Below, piece after piece: positions 37,501 to 49,252 of a stretch of 64,000 bases of DNA (within the stretch, counting starts at the first letter, position 1; every line of letters starts with the position of its first letter). This stretch comes from Anthostomella pinea. Lineage: Eukaryota > Ascomycota > Sordariomycetes > Xylariales > Xylariaceae. The stretch is from NCBI GenBank assembly GCA_963556695.1, contig CAUWAG010000020.1, forward strand, positions 5,642,001-5,706,000, in the 5' to 3' direction. A model generated the notes under the pieces. It did no database searches. It was not told where the DNA came from and saw only the letters and a list, made by a program, of their open reading frames with translations. Made by a program: the position numbers and the translations under genes.

Positions 37501-39042
37501 TGGCAAATGCGGGTCTTCTGTCAGCCTTCCATCCACGGAGTTGTTGATGCTGTCTGCTTACAGATCATCCTTAGAAATCAGGGGCACATCCCAAGGGCTC
37601 AGGGCAAAGTTGGGCCGCGAGGTGTGTTGGGATACCCGATAGGACCCTTCTGGGACAGACCTGGTGAAATTATGTCCAGGCAGGGGTTCAAGAATTAACT
37701 TTGACCGAGGAGCTGGTCCCTGATTATCGCCTCTCCAAGCGTTCAGGGGTGTTCCAGGGGTATTCCAGGCTGACGAGGCGAGCAATTTCTATGGCACTGC
37801 CCTATTCGGTATCTCGGTGGCAACTTGACTTCCACTATAAACCAGAGTTCCAACGGTAACGGCCGCTTAACTTTAACAACCTCACAACACGGCAATTATG
37901 TGGACGCTGCTCTCTGGCATGACCTCTGAACCGCCACCGGGACCACATTCCGCGTTGCTATCCCTCTGCAGGATCTTCAGGGCCGAATTGAAACCTAATG
38001 ATGGCAGGCAGGGTTGACACTCCCGACGACCCGTCATTCCCAACTGTATTATAGGCCTCACAGCTGCTCCGGTGGCCTTCAGCTCTTTCGCCTCATTTTG
38101 AGTTTGGGGCTCAATATAGGGCACAAGCTCCTTGCTTCCGATATACCTTTAGGTCCGGTAAGAGTGCGGTATTGTCATGGAGACGGTTTATTTTGTTTAG
38201 CCGTACGGCCCAGAGTGCTGACTCTGTCACCACGGAAGTGAGGCTTTCTTGATCGTGTGAGTTGGCTAAGGGCCTTTCTTGCCCATTAGTCCCCGAGGAC
38301 CCTGATCAGCCCTCCGCATCTGACCAACATCCGCCTCGAACTCTCCTCCCCCGAGATAGTCAGACCGCACCTCTCCCCGCACTCAGTCTGACTCGACCCC
38401 TATTCCCCCAGGTGTATTCCCCAGTATCAGCCGCCTTGCCGACCCCTGAAATTCTGGAGCACAAACTTCGAACTCGGGCCGTGAGAGTCCTAGCTACAGC
38501 AATGCCCTGTTGAACTCTACAATCATACGCTAGGCGGTTAAACACATGGCCTTCTCAAAGTGCCTTACATTCTTAGGCCAGGCACGAGGCCAGGTACCGA
38601 AGCCTGATCTGCTGAGCTCAGCTGCTGTGGTGCTTTAAGGTTACGCCCTGCGTGTCATACCTTGCTGGCGTAGCAAAGGTAGGTAGGTGATTTATCACTT
38701 GCGGCTGCATCGTCCCGGTGTCTAAGTCGATTCTCGAGGTGTCGCCAGGCTGGGGATGGTGGCTTTTGACGCAGACGAAGATGGGCTGTCGTGATTCAGG
38801 GGGTAGACATGGGCATGGAAACTGGTGCAGATGGATGAGGACCTGGCGTAGCCTCGTAGCCTTGTTTGTCAGCTCGGGCTCTACCTAGGGAGATAAATGT
38901 TCCAGGTATAGGTGTCGACGTCTTTGGGGAGCTCTGCTACCCCTGAGTTGGCCGAACCCTAGGGTAACGAGTAGAGAAGTGTACCGTTGATAGACGACTA
39001 AGTATGTCGACGCAGCTGAGGAGGTTAGATTCGTAATATATG
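28542..39042. other. 10.5-kb gene desert
   Basis: No gene is supported. Reading frames reach at most about 200 codons, overlap on both strands and show no recognisable domain. Base composition is near the window average, so this is not RIP-type AT-rich DNA, unlike the block directly to the right. A TATAAAA at about 30735 and a small tandem repeat (30831-30876) were noted, without an associated gene. The region could hold decayed transposon DNA or long non-coding transcripts, but nothing in the sequence proves either. Confidence 0.45.
30831..30876. repeat. 14-bp tandem repeat (CTATATCTCCCG-type)
   Basis: About three copies of a unit reading CTATATCTCCCG, bordered by CTATATATA runs. Confidence 0.7.
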
Positions 39043-39216
39043 TATTGCGTGTATAAAGATGTGTTACGAGGCCGTTTTTTTCGTCACGCTCCGGAATATT
39101 GTGGCTTTTTGTAGTGTTTTTGGGGGGTTTTCAAAAAGGGCTTTTAAAGGTTTTAAGAGGGGCTCGCAAGTACCTCTTTATTCAACTACCCCGGCTAAAA
39201 GTGCTAGCCGGGATGT
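39043..39216 (+). repeat. left terminal inverted repeat of the AT-rich element
   Basis: Matches the complement of 44203-44425 with gaps and transitions. The best conserved part is the first 75 bp (GGCCGTTTTTTTCG, then ATTGTGGCTTTTT). Confidence 0.75.
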
Positions 39217-40369
39217 TTGAGTTTACTTAATATATAACTATCTCAGCTAGTACCTTTAGCCGGGTAATTAAGTAAAGGGGTATAGTTTACCTAGTATATA
39301 ACTATTCCGGGTAATACTTTTAACCGGGGTATTGAAAAAAGGTATTTTAAAAAAATACGGGTCTAAACCTAATAAAATCTATATTATATAGGAGAAAATG
39401 TAAAAAATCAATGAATAAATAAATGCTTTTATAATTAATCCATATATAGTCTTTTACTTGAAAAGATTTATAATAATTACTATATTTTTAAATTAAATTT
39501 TTAGATTAAATTTTTTTTTTAAATATAGAAAATGAGAAATAAATTATTATATGTAAAATACAAGTTTAATAATAAACTTGTATAATATCTTTTTTTTAAT
39601 TGAAATAAAACTTTTAATAATTATTCATTAAATGAACATGATTTTTATAATTAATATAAATATAATTGCGTTTATTTACTTTTCATAAAATGATTTATAA
39701 AGTAATAGTTTAATGTTAATAATTGAAATTAATATTTATAAACTTAATAACCCTTTTTATATTTATTTTAAAATAGTTTAATCTTGTTATAATATTTATA
39801 ATAATGATATTAATATTTATTATACTGATAACTTCTTGTGTTAGAATTAATACATATTATATAAGATTTAAACGACTATATAGCGATATGTTAAAGGCTC
39901 ATCGATAATATACTTAATAACAAAGCTTTTAAACTTATAATCTTGATATTTCAAACGTTATAAACGATCGGTGATACGCTTATTCGAACGTATTTTCGTT
40001 TTATTTATAAATATAAAAAGATTTCTTTAATAAGTCTTTATTAAAAAGTAAGTATATAAATGAAAATAGCCGATATAAAGTAATATAATTGTAACGATTC
40101 AAGTAACACGGATAATATTTAAGCGTTTTAATACTAACTCCGCTGTTTTTCTTCGTAATATTATAAAAAAGCACCTACTTATAATCGACTTTAATTCGTT
40201 ATTAATAAATAATAATAACATTTAGTTATATATATAAAGGGTATTTAAACGGATATATAAGTAAACTAGAAAATATTTAAAAGTAATATTTATCGAACAC
40301 GTTAAAAGTAAGTTACAACTATTACGATGTTATTGTATCGGTAATTCGTTTTTATTAAAACCTAGTTAT

Positions 40370-40616
40370 TGTGACGTTATGTATATGTAAATAGGACATA
40401 GAAGCCCTTGTTTACTATGTATATATAACTATCTGTGGCTGAAGAGAAAAAAGAAGATTGAGCGGCACAGCCAAATCTAGTGGCCAAGTAGATAAGTATG
40501 TCCGCTCCACAATTCATAGCCCTAGTTGGCCTGGGACAACCAGTTCTCTAGGAGGTCACGTGCTTTTACGTGATCCCAGGACCATCACTAATGGTAGCGA
40601 CGTAGCAACCATCACA
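40370..40616. mobile_element. probable solo LTR inserted in the AT-rich element
   Basis: A 247-bp island of ordinary base composition lies inside the AT-rich block. It starts TGTGAC and ends ATCACA, the TG...CA ends of a retrotransposon LTR with a 5-bp inverted terminus. Flanking pentamers are GTTAT and ATTAT, a possible target-site duplication with one G-to-A change. It contains a TATA-like TATGTATATATAAC and a palindrome around CACGTG...TTTTACGTGA. No internal retrotransposon sequence is attached. The sharp change in composition suggests it arrived after the host element had decayed. Confidence 0.45.
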
Positions 40617-43600
40617 ATTATATTAACTAATAACAAAAAGACCTTTAACCCGGTAATACAATTAATAAACAGCGATTTACAATATTACTACAAAATTTAT
40701 AATAATTTTGACGAACGAGTAAACTATATTTAATTATAAAAATATAATAACACGTTATTAACTCCGTTAATTACGAAGATTTACAAATATTAAGCTATTT
40801 TAATTATTAAAAACTGACATATCGTTTGTAGTTTTATACAGTATTTAAAACTTTAATATTCTTTTTTTTAAATTATTACCGTAAGATATATAACGTCTAT
40901 TTCGTTATTAACTCATTACGGTATTATAACATATTCGCCTTATATTATCGAGAACTTATTTATTAAAGAAAATATTGTTTTATTTCGCACGACTTTTTTG
41001 GAAACCTTAATAATAAAAAGTCGCAAAAGCTATTGTAATACGCCTTTTAAACGGTATAATAACGTGCGGTTAAATTTCAATTACTCGTACTTTTATCGCT
41101 TTAATAAGAAATAAGCTTTTACGTTTATTACTGCCGTAAAGTTGACGGGAAATGTAAGTTGGGTTTTTCGTTTTGGGTTAATTACTTAGAAGCGGCATTA
41201 ATAAAAGGGTATTTAAATGAAGTTATAAGGTTTAATATATAGTTAAAAAGTTAAAGCCGTATAATTTTAACCGGATACGGGCGTTATAAATAGCACGTAC
41301 GATATCGTTATAAATTTTCGTTATATACATTTTTAAACGTAACTTATAGTTATACATAAAGAAGTACGCACGGAAAATACTTTTAAATACGGTATAGTTC
41401 TTTATATTAAGCTTATATCTTTTTTTCAATTAGCTCAAAAACGCTCGGATATATAAAAATTAACTTATTATACACGGTTTTAAAGCCGCCAATAATATTT
41501 TTAATAAATATTTTACCCTAAGCCGTTACCCCGGTGCTTTATGTTTTTTCGTTTTTAAAAGTAAGCTCGTATTTTACCGTAAGTATTACATATTTTTAGC
41601 TGTTGTTTAGCGGCCTTATTATAAGAAACGAAATAATCAATGTCAAAATTCAAAAAGTAAAAATAATCAGCTTATTAAAACTGTAGCATGTTTTCACTTA
41701 AAGTTACTATTAGCGCTTTTAACGGTTAAAATCGTAACTTTATCGCTTAAAGCAAAAACCGCTCGCGTTATATATTTAAACCCTTTTTTGCGTCTGCTAA
41801 TGCCTTTATTGCTTTAAATATATTTCGCTTTAATACCGTATTTAAAAAAACGATCGAAAATAAGTATACGTTATTTTAAAGAAGTTAAAAGCTTTTTTAT
41901 TTACTTAGTTAAAAGTAGCCCGGTATATCAAAAGCTCATTACCGGTCGTGCTATATATTATATATTATAATAATAGAATAAGCGATATTTCAATACTTAG
42001 TAGCTAGTTACCTATTTAAACCGTTATATTTAATACTAACTTACCGTTAAGTTTATTAATGATTCTGCTTACGCTTTTTATAATGACTGGTCAAATTCTT
42101 AATTAAAAACATATAATCGAAATAGCTAGGATATATATATTATTTGAAGTAATAATAAGCGTAATAAGTTTAAACTTTTCTAATAATATTCGATTTTGAC
42201 GATTAAAATATACGGTAAAATACGGTAAATTATATTAACAAGACTTATATTAAACTATTTTGAAAGTTTTAGTATCATATTTATAATAGCTTCATTGACT
42301 GTTATTATAGCTTAGTTATCACATTCAATTCGATAAATTTGTTACGGCGATTTTTTGAATACATACATAATTATAATTTTAATAATATAAAACGTTATCT
42401 TTTTTTAATACTTGTTATTATATTATTAAACCGATACCGGTTGCTATTAATAATAAAAATTTCGATTATAAATATAAAAACGTCCGCTGTAATTACTTAT
42501 ATTTATATTCGTATAAAACTCTTTAATTTATTAACATCGCTATATAAGGCCGTTAAAATACGGCTTTAATATTTTTATTTACTTTATTAGTTATAAGCGC
42601 GTTTTTTTATTCCAATATTTGCTAAGATTTACTCGTTAAATTACGAAAAGTTTAAAATCGCGTAAAATCGGTACCGTACCTTTATATTTTTAAAATACTA
42701 CGTAACTAGGTTTGTCGAAATAAGTGTAATAAGGTATATAACAAGGTATAAAAGTAAGAGGTTTAACATCTTACCCCTGTATAAACCCGTTAAAACTATA
42801 CGTATATATATAAATCACAATAAAAGCTTTTATCAAACTAGCTTTTATATTATACGTGTTCTATTATTAACAACCCTTTATATATAAATAAAAAGAAATA
42901 ACTTTTCGATATATTAAAAAAATTACGTTTATTAAAATTAACCGTATTTTTTACGTTAAGCGATATATCCAGGGTTATACCAGATTTAATGTTTAACTAT
43001 ATAATATTAAAATCAATAAACTTAAACGAAATTCTTATAGCTAATTTTAATATTAAAACTAATACTTTGAGCGATTTAAAAAGTATGTATAATGGTAATA
43101 ACGAATATAAACCGTTAAAAGAAATCGAGAATTAATAAAGCGTATATATAAAAGATTATTACCGTTTAATAAAAAAAACCCGGTTTAATCACTTTGAATA
43201 ATAACGATAATAATAACAATAGTAATAATAATAATACATTATTAAATTTTACAGCTTATTAAAAATGCATTACGGCTACTTTATAACGAGCCGGGGTAAC
43301 TTTTGATACGTTTAAAAGCGCGCTTTATAAAACCTTCGTTTAAAAATATAGTTTTTTTATTTATCTTTTTAATATCATTATAAGCTAAATTACGGTTTAT
43401 TTTCGTTATTTTATTAAACGTAGAAATAAAAAGGTTTTTTTTTTTAGGTTTTTTTAATACGCATGTTATAAAAAAGATCTTATAACAATAATAATAATAA
43501 TAGAAAATTTCAAGCGGCGTTTATTTATATCGTTAAAAATAATATCAAAAGCTTATAATTACGTTATAATATTAAAAATATTACGCGGATTAACTTACGC

Positions 43601-44202
43601 GTATTAATTTTAAGATTAAGTATCGTTTTAATAAGTTAAAAATTACAATACTCGAATTTTCTACCGATTTTACCGGAACTTTTAAGCCGAAAATAATTAG
43701 TTTACTTACGTTAAAAAAAATTTCATTAAAAAATATAAGTTATTACTTTTAGTATTTTTCGTAAATATTAAAACGGTTTATAATCACGATAAGCGCGTAT
43801 TTCTTATTACAAGCTAGCTATACGGTCGGTATTTAAAGATCTCGTGCTTTATATATTAATCGATTATAAATTTTATCCGTATAAATGCGTTAACGCGTAA
43901 AGCTGGCTATATACGTAAAGCTTATCCGTATATATAAGTTTTAAAATCAACGACGCGTTTCTCGATATTAGTATATTGCCGTTAATATTACTGATAAAGT
44001 AATCGCTTTATAACTCTAACCTATAACGTTACGAGCTATTTTTAACCCGTTTTTCTTTTTTATTATATAGCGTCGGTTAATTATATAAAACTATACTTTA
44101 TAATTAACAAAACTTTATATTATTCTATATAAAAGTTTAAATATATGCAATTTTAATAATACCTCTAATAAAATATATAAGCCAGAATATAATTTCCTTA
44201 AT

Positions 44203-44425
44203 ATATAATCATTCCGACTAGCATCTCTTAGCCGGGGTAATAAGTAAAAAGGTACTGCGAGCCTTTTTAAAAGCCGTTAAAAGCCGTTAAAAGCCGCGGG
44301 AAGCCGCGAAACGCCGAGGAAAACCCCCGCTTTTTAAAACCCCCTTGAAAACATTAAAAAAAGCCACAATGTTTCGAAGCGTAACGAAAAAAACGGCCCT
44401 GTAACACGTTTTTATACACGTAATA
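44203..44425 (-). repeat. right terminal inverted repeat of the AT-rich element
   Basis: Inverted partner of 39043-39216. It carries an extra AAAAGCCGTT tandem stretch at about 44270-44300 that the left end lacks. Confidence 0.75.
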
Positions 44426-45478
44426 GCCTTAGCAACTACACGAAGTAAAATACGCATCGCAAAATCATAGGTGGCTGGACGTAAACATGCCGTTGTTTTT
44501 TAAATACTAATAGGCGTTAATAGTAAATCCTACTCGTTTAAACAACACTGCTTGTATATTACTACCCTTTACAGCGGCTATAGCGATGATAAAGTATTAA
44601 ATTTATAGCTGTGCCGCTTGCTGCACAACTAAAATACTCTTAAACATATGAAGCACGGGTAAACCGAGAGATGAAGCCGCGTGCTCTGACGCATTAACGT
44701 CCAAGTAAACGTTGAAATCGGGCTTCTACCACCACAAGTTACGCACCTTATGGCCCTCCAGCTACTCAAGTCTGAGGTCGAAGGTGAAAAGGACACATGC
44801 GTGAACCAGATGTCACTTCGCGTCAGCTATTCTCGCCCCCTATTTGAAAGCGACGCAAATTTTGGAGAGACCGTGGTAAGGAGAGCGATCACGGTATATA
44901 CGGCCTCTAGATATTGATTAGAGTGAGGAAGTTATCATGATGAGAACTCACTGGGGCTGGACCGCATAGAACCAGGATGTAGTCAAGTTAGATTTCATTA
45001 CCATTATTTACCTGGGCTACCGAAGTTTCCTTAAATTTTGAAGTGCGACTGATGCTATGCTTCTTGGTAATGGCACTCCCAGTGGTGGCTTCTTAGTTGC
45101 TACTTAGTTGTCACTTGTAGGATCGCCGTCTATTCTCTATCATGGGGCAGATTGACGTTCGAAAGGATATAACAGTTCGTCACCAGAGCTGGCTCTACAA
45201 CATTTGCTAATGATCGGGGGGCTCGCATGTCTCCTAGGACAGCCACTTACTAACACTTAATCCAGACGGAGCCAGAGAGCATATCAGCTCACGTGGCGCG
45301 CGTCTGATCCGGCTCGAAGGCTTCATAGAATGCAGTGAGGCACTCTCACATAACCAAGCCCTCACGATGCGCAGAGAGCATGAGGCAATGCCTCAAAGAA
45401 CCTAATCTCAACATCCCAGCCCCGTTGCCCAGCACTAACCAGATAATCCAGCGGATTCGCCCATGAATCGACGTTTCC
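44426..45478. other. intergenic region right of the RIP block
   Basis: No gene is supported. The first 300 bp are still AT-rich, then composition returns to normal. The end should hold the 3' UTR of the minus-strand gene ending at 45479. Confidence 0.45.
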
Positions 45479-46039
45479 CTACGACGAGATCTCATCGCCA
45501 TGTTCCTTGATGACGGGCATTTCAATCATCAGTTTCACACGCAACCGGTGGTTCTCCCAGGACGCCTGTTCCAACTCCATCAGCAAATCCAGCCAGTCCG
45601 GGTGCCCGTACCTACTCGCGCGGATCCATAGCGAGATTTCTCGTAGTAGCATGATACGACGGGGCCCCTGGTCGAGGGCCCAGTCGCGGCCGAAGAACGG
45701 GTCGTCGATGACGAGGCGGTTGGCCCGGAATAGGATTGGTGACGCCTCCTCGTTGGCGGCGCGGCAGGTGCGCAGGAGCGCGCAGTGGCCCCTGGCGCGT
45801 GGGGTCTCGCGCCGCAGGTCGATCTGCCGGAACTTTTGGTAGATGGCGTCGCCGTCGTTGGCGAGGGATGTTGCGTCTAGTTTCATCATCTTGCCTTTCA
45901 TCCGCGCTGGGATGTCGCACCGTGAGCCCCACGGCCGGATCATGATGGGCTCGTCTCTTCGCAGGACCAGGCTGTAGATCATGTTGCGGAGCTCGGGTGG
46001 GATGCGCGAGAGCATGCTGGAGTTGTTGGGTTGGGCCAT
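45479..46039 (-). CDS. F-box-like / 2EXR-type protein
   Basis: Single exon, 186 residues, starting MAQPNNSSMLSRIPPELRNM. The segment LSRIPPELRNMIYSLVLRRD (residues 10-29) is the typical opening of the large fungal family in which a short F-box-like helix pair precedes a variable body. The later LLRTCRAANEEASPILFRAN (about 105-124) is also typical of that family. Such proteins are thought to be adaptors, but no partner or substrate can be named. The start was chosen at the ATG after a GTG/ACC context. The protein is short for the family, which often exceeds 250 residues, so a truncated copy is possible. The next minus-strand gene also carries an F-box, but the two do not look like one split gene. 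Confidence 0.7.
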   Translation of the reverse strand: MAQPNNSSMLSRIPPELRNMIYSLVLRRDEPIMIRPWGSRCDIPARMKGKMMKLDATSLANDGDAIYQKFRQIDLRRETPRARGHCALLRTCRAANEEASPILFRANRLVIDDPFFGRDWALDQGPRRIMLLREISLWIRASRYGHPDWLDLLMELEQASWENHRLRVKLMIEMPVIKEHGDEISS

Positions 46040-46660
46040 GGTCACTAGGGTACTTACCTGATGGTATCTGGCTCTTGTTCGACGGTGCCTGTGTTGACAG
46101 CTCTGGGGAGATCCCTAATTACGGCGATCGCGATGTTTGCACTGTGGATCAGTATTTGATCACTTATGAGAGGATATTGACAAGGCAGGAGTGGAGGACA
46201 TTGGGACCTTCAACCATCGTGATATTAAGTATGTGCCTGATGTACCCCAGCTCGATGAACAATGTCTTTGTTGCTAAGGAACGCTTGGAGGTCTCATTGT
46301 CGAACAGTGCGACCCTAGTCATAAGCGCTTTGTGAGGTCTTTGGTTGGCACTTGTCCCCGATTTCCTTATCCAAGTTGTAGCTCGAGGCTCACAAAGGCA
46401 AGCCTTGGATAAGGGCCTGGCTTCCTCTTTCAAGTCAGTTGAGAGACTGAAGCTATGTAACACTCGCCGTGTAAGATTTTTTCGCTCAGAGGAGGACTGT
46501 TGACCTGCGAAAGTGTAGGATCATGCACGGCATGCGATGCGACTAGGTGGCGCCAATGTCGCATAGCAAACCACAAGGTGTCACGAAGGAAGCGAAGCAG
46601 TTGTGAAATCTGAATTGTGATAATCACACGACTGTCATGTAGAATCATCCCATAATTGCT
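46040..46660. other. short spacer between two minus-strand genes
   Basis: About 620 bp that should include the promoter of the 186-residue protein gene and the 3' UTR of the F-box gene. No further structure was recognised. Confidence 0.45.
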
Positions 46661-47781
46661 TCACAGCGCCACTAAGCACCTCCTTCCTCTGTTGAACTTG
46701 CCCGTCATTGCTTGCCATTTGTGGTCGCGGGGCGAGCGACAAGTCCCCAGTCCGTGGTAAGTCCTGACCGTGAATGTCCATCCCTGCTGAGCATTCGTCC
46801 ACGCAGTTGACATTTCCCAGTCGGTCTCGCAGTACCAGCGTGAGCCCTGATCGCAATGTTCGGTGTCTCCTACCACGTTCGCAGGCACATCGATCGACCT
46901 CATGTGCTTCATGAATTTACCGATTGTCATGTGACGGCACACCCCAACGGCGTTGTTACTCAGATAGGTCTGCAACACAGCTGCTTCGGCCCTTTTATGG
47001 TAAAGGGTATGTGTGCATCGCATGAAGAGCTCGTCGCCGATGAGCCTGAACTCGCACGCTTCGTCCCGGCATATCTCGTGCTTGCGGCTTTCGAAGCTAC
47101 AGTCATGATAGGCGCGAGCCAGGGCTGAGGCAGGAAGACCATGTTGCGGCCCGAGAGCAAGATAGTTGGTGGCGATACGGGCAATGCAATATCCGAGGTA
47201 AAATTGGTTTGGTGGGAACATCAATTGAGAAGAGGCCGTGCCGGTCAAGAATTTCCTGTGGCGGTGGTGACAAAACTCCCTGAGCGGTTTGTCGAGTTCA
47301 AATCGCACGAGCTTCTGGTCGACTGGGCAGTAAACGGTCGACAGGCTCTCGCTTTCGAGGCGGCAAAGTAGGGTTTCGGTCGTAGTTGTGTAAGGCGGCC
47401 TGCCAGTGTCTGAAGTTTGGAGATAGAACACATGCTTTTGCATGTAAGAGCGAGGCACACGGCATCGACGGCTGGCAGGAGCCCGAAGATGAGGTGTATC
47501 AGCTCAGTTGGCAGTAGCCCCAAGTTTGGTGGCCGGGGGTTCCATACTTCCTCGGAATCCAGATTCTCTTGAGCCACTGGGGGCTCGTAAGCTGCCTGTA
47601 AGCCTTTCAACTCTGATGTTTCGTAGGAATGCTGTATCCTCTGGACTTTCAACGATTCCTCTGTTTCTGACGTTGATATTGCAGTCAGGGAAACGCTGTC
47701 GCACGAGACAGACGCCTGCGATCGAATCGGGCTGGGAGGGTCGAGTCTGCGGTCGCAGCGTGACAACCACTTAAACATCAT
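46661..47781 (-). CDS. F-box protein with an apparent frameshift
   Basis: Two overlapping minus-strand frames seem to form one gene. The upstream frame (47781 to about 47400) carries an F-box: LGLLPTELIHLIFGLLPAVD, then CLALTCKSM, at about residues 87-117. The downstream frame (about 47395 to 46661) continues as such proteins do, with LLCRLESESLSTVYCPVDQ followed by KLVRFELDKPLREF, and ends GRRCLVAL. I found no GT-AG pair of reasonable length that joins the two in frame, so either an indel has broken the gene, the sequence has an error, or a non-obvious intron exists. F-box proteins bring substrates to SCF ubiquitin ligases; the body here gives no hint of the substrate. The reading of two frames as one gene is inference from family architecture. 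Confidence 0.5.
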
Positions 47782-49252
47782 GATCTCGTTCCGAGTGTAG
47801 GACAGGTCCAGCCCGGCTGCAAGAGCCTCCCTATTAGCCTTTTATCAGAGCAGCGACTTTCAAGGCCACAGCGCGACAGGATCCTGCGAGGCCGTGTCCT
47901 TCTTGCCGTTGCAATGGTACAGTAGAGCTCTGACTGACCTTGAAACCGGTGATTGGGCTGACTGAATCCTGATCCTTTATATACTCGAGGGCGTGCCTCA
48001 TGTGTGTGCTGTGATGTGATTCTGGACTGTTCTTAATGGCACGGGAGACAATGATGTTGGTCGATGGTCACTGGGAGAACCGGTTGTGTGATGTCGCGCA
48101 GCTCGAGATTAGGCTGCTGTGGGCAGAGTGTTCCTTTTGTATGGTGTTGTGAGCCATGTACGAGAAGGTTTCGCCATGGCGAAAGAGGCGTTGAGTTGGT
48201 GGATAAGGACGAATAGGGTTCAAGCCACGAGGGAAAAAGACGTTCTCATCCTCGGTCGGCAGGCCACCCCGACTAACACTGCCAGGCCTTTGGTCCTACT
48301 GTCGCTGCGGTACCAGTCCCAGGCTTTGCCAATGACTTCACCGTTCCGTACTGGTTCACTGGAAAGGTCAAGAACCCTCCACCTGAATGTGGTTCGAAGG
48401 ACTCGTCCAACGTTGGTACGCCCGCGGTCAAAGGAAGGTGTGGAAAATGGGTTCTTGTCATATAAAGCACACGAGCTCTCTTACAACTGCTCACGCCTAC
48501 AAGCGCATAGACCCATCCACCCCTAGTCGTGGTCATATTGGTAGTGGAGAGCTCTGAGATGTGCTCAAAACCATCATCGTACGAGGTATCCCCTGGGGTA
48601 TGTCCGCTTGCTCCGAATTTGGCAACTGTGACATACCTTCGCAACCTAAGAAGCGCGAGATGCCGTGATCCATAGGTACCTAATGTAGGTATGCCTATCA
48701 ATGACGTGAGATAAGTGCATCATTCTTTCTACTCTGCGGTAGATGGACGTGCTGTGTAATGAGGCGATGACGATCAGTCCACGGATTGCCTGCGGCAGGG
48801 AAGGCAGCGCTTGAGTGATCCATTATTCCCCAGGTGAGGTTTCATACCTTTTCGGCGTGGGAATCACGTACCTACCTACCTAAGGTAGGTAGGTAGGTAC
48901 CTAAGGTAGTCGCCATACAGGCAGTCGCGGTGTTGCTCTCTGGCGCCATGATCTCCCGTCGCTCTCAACTTGGAAGACGGAAAGCACCCGGCTGCATGTC
49001 CCTGCTTGTACCTGTTCGGGCTGTACCTGCCTCAAAAGCCCAAATGTCCAGTTTCTGGAAGACAGAGAAAGGGCGACGCGGTGAGGGGGTGAGGGGGTGA
49101 GGGAGACAGCCCAGACGTGCAATGGCTCATGACCTCAACGACAACCGCCGACCTGTCTTCACCTCGCTCCGTCGCCCACCTGCATCCACCATCCAACCCA
49201 AGCATCACCTAGATATCATACTTATGCCCCCTCTCGCCGCCTGAGATGTGCG
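47782..49252. other. intergenic region between divergent genes
   Basis: No gene is supported in 1.5 kb. It contains a GGTAGG/CCTACC palindromic cluster (48869-48908). The final part precedes the start codon at 49253 and should be its promoter. Confidence 0.45.
48869..48908. repeat. palindromic CTACCTACC/GGTAGGTAGG cluster
   Basis: TACCTACCTACCTAAGG is followed by its inverted form and then GTACCTAAGGTA, giving overlapping palindromes. Shorter forms of the same word occur near 4110-4135, 20800 and 21220, always in gene-free DNA. Confidence 0.8.

Larger units (their letters stand above)
39043..44425. mobile_element. RIP-degraded DNA transposon with long terminal inverted repeats
   Basis: The two ends are inverted copies over roughly 170-220 bp. 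The left end (39043 to about 39216) begins TATTGCGTGTATAAAG and continues GTGTTACGAGGCCG. The right end, read on the minus strand from 44425, begins TATTACGTGTATAAAA and continues GTGTTACAGGGCCG. Many of the differences are C/T or G/A changes. The interior is strongly AT-rich, with abundant TA and few intact codons, the signature expected from RIP. No protein domain survives. Long terminal repeats of this size occur in MULE-like and some other cut-and-paste elements; without a transposase or a clear target duplication the superfamily stays open. Subterminal copies of a CCCGGCTAA...TTAGCCGGG-type palindrome lie at 39190-39330. Confidence 0.75.

Noticed and set aside
40458..40733. 91-codon frame in the RIP block
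   Set aside because: It starts in the LTR-like island and continues into RIP-mutated DNA, so it is not a real gene.
48273..48701. 142-codon minus-strand frame
   Set aside because: No motif, no supportive composition, and overlapping plus-strand frames of equal quality.
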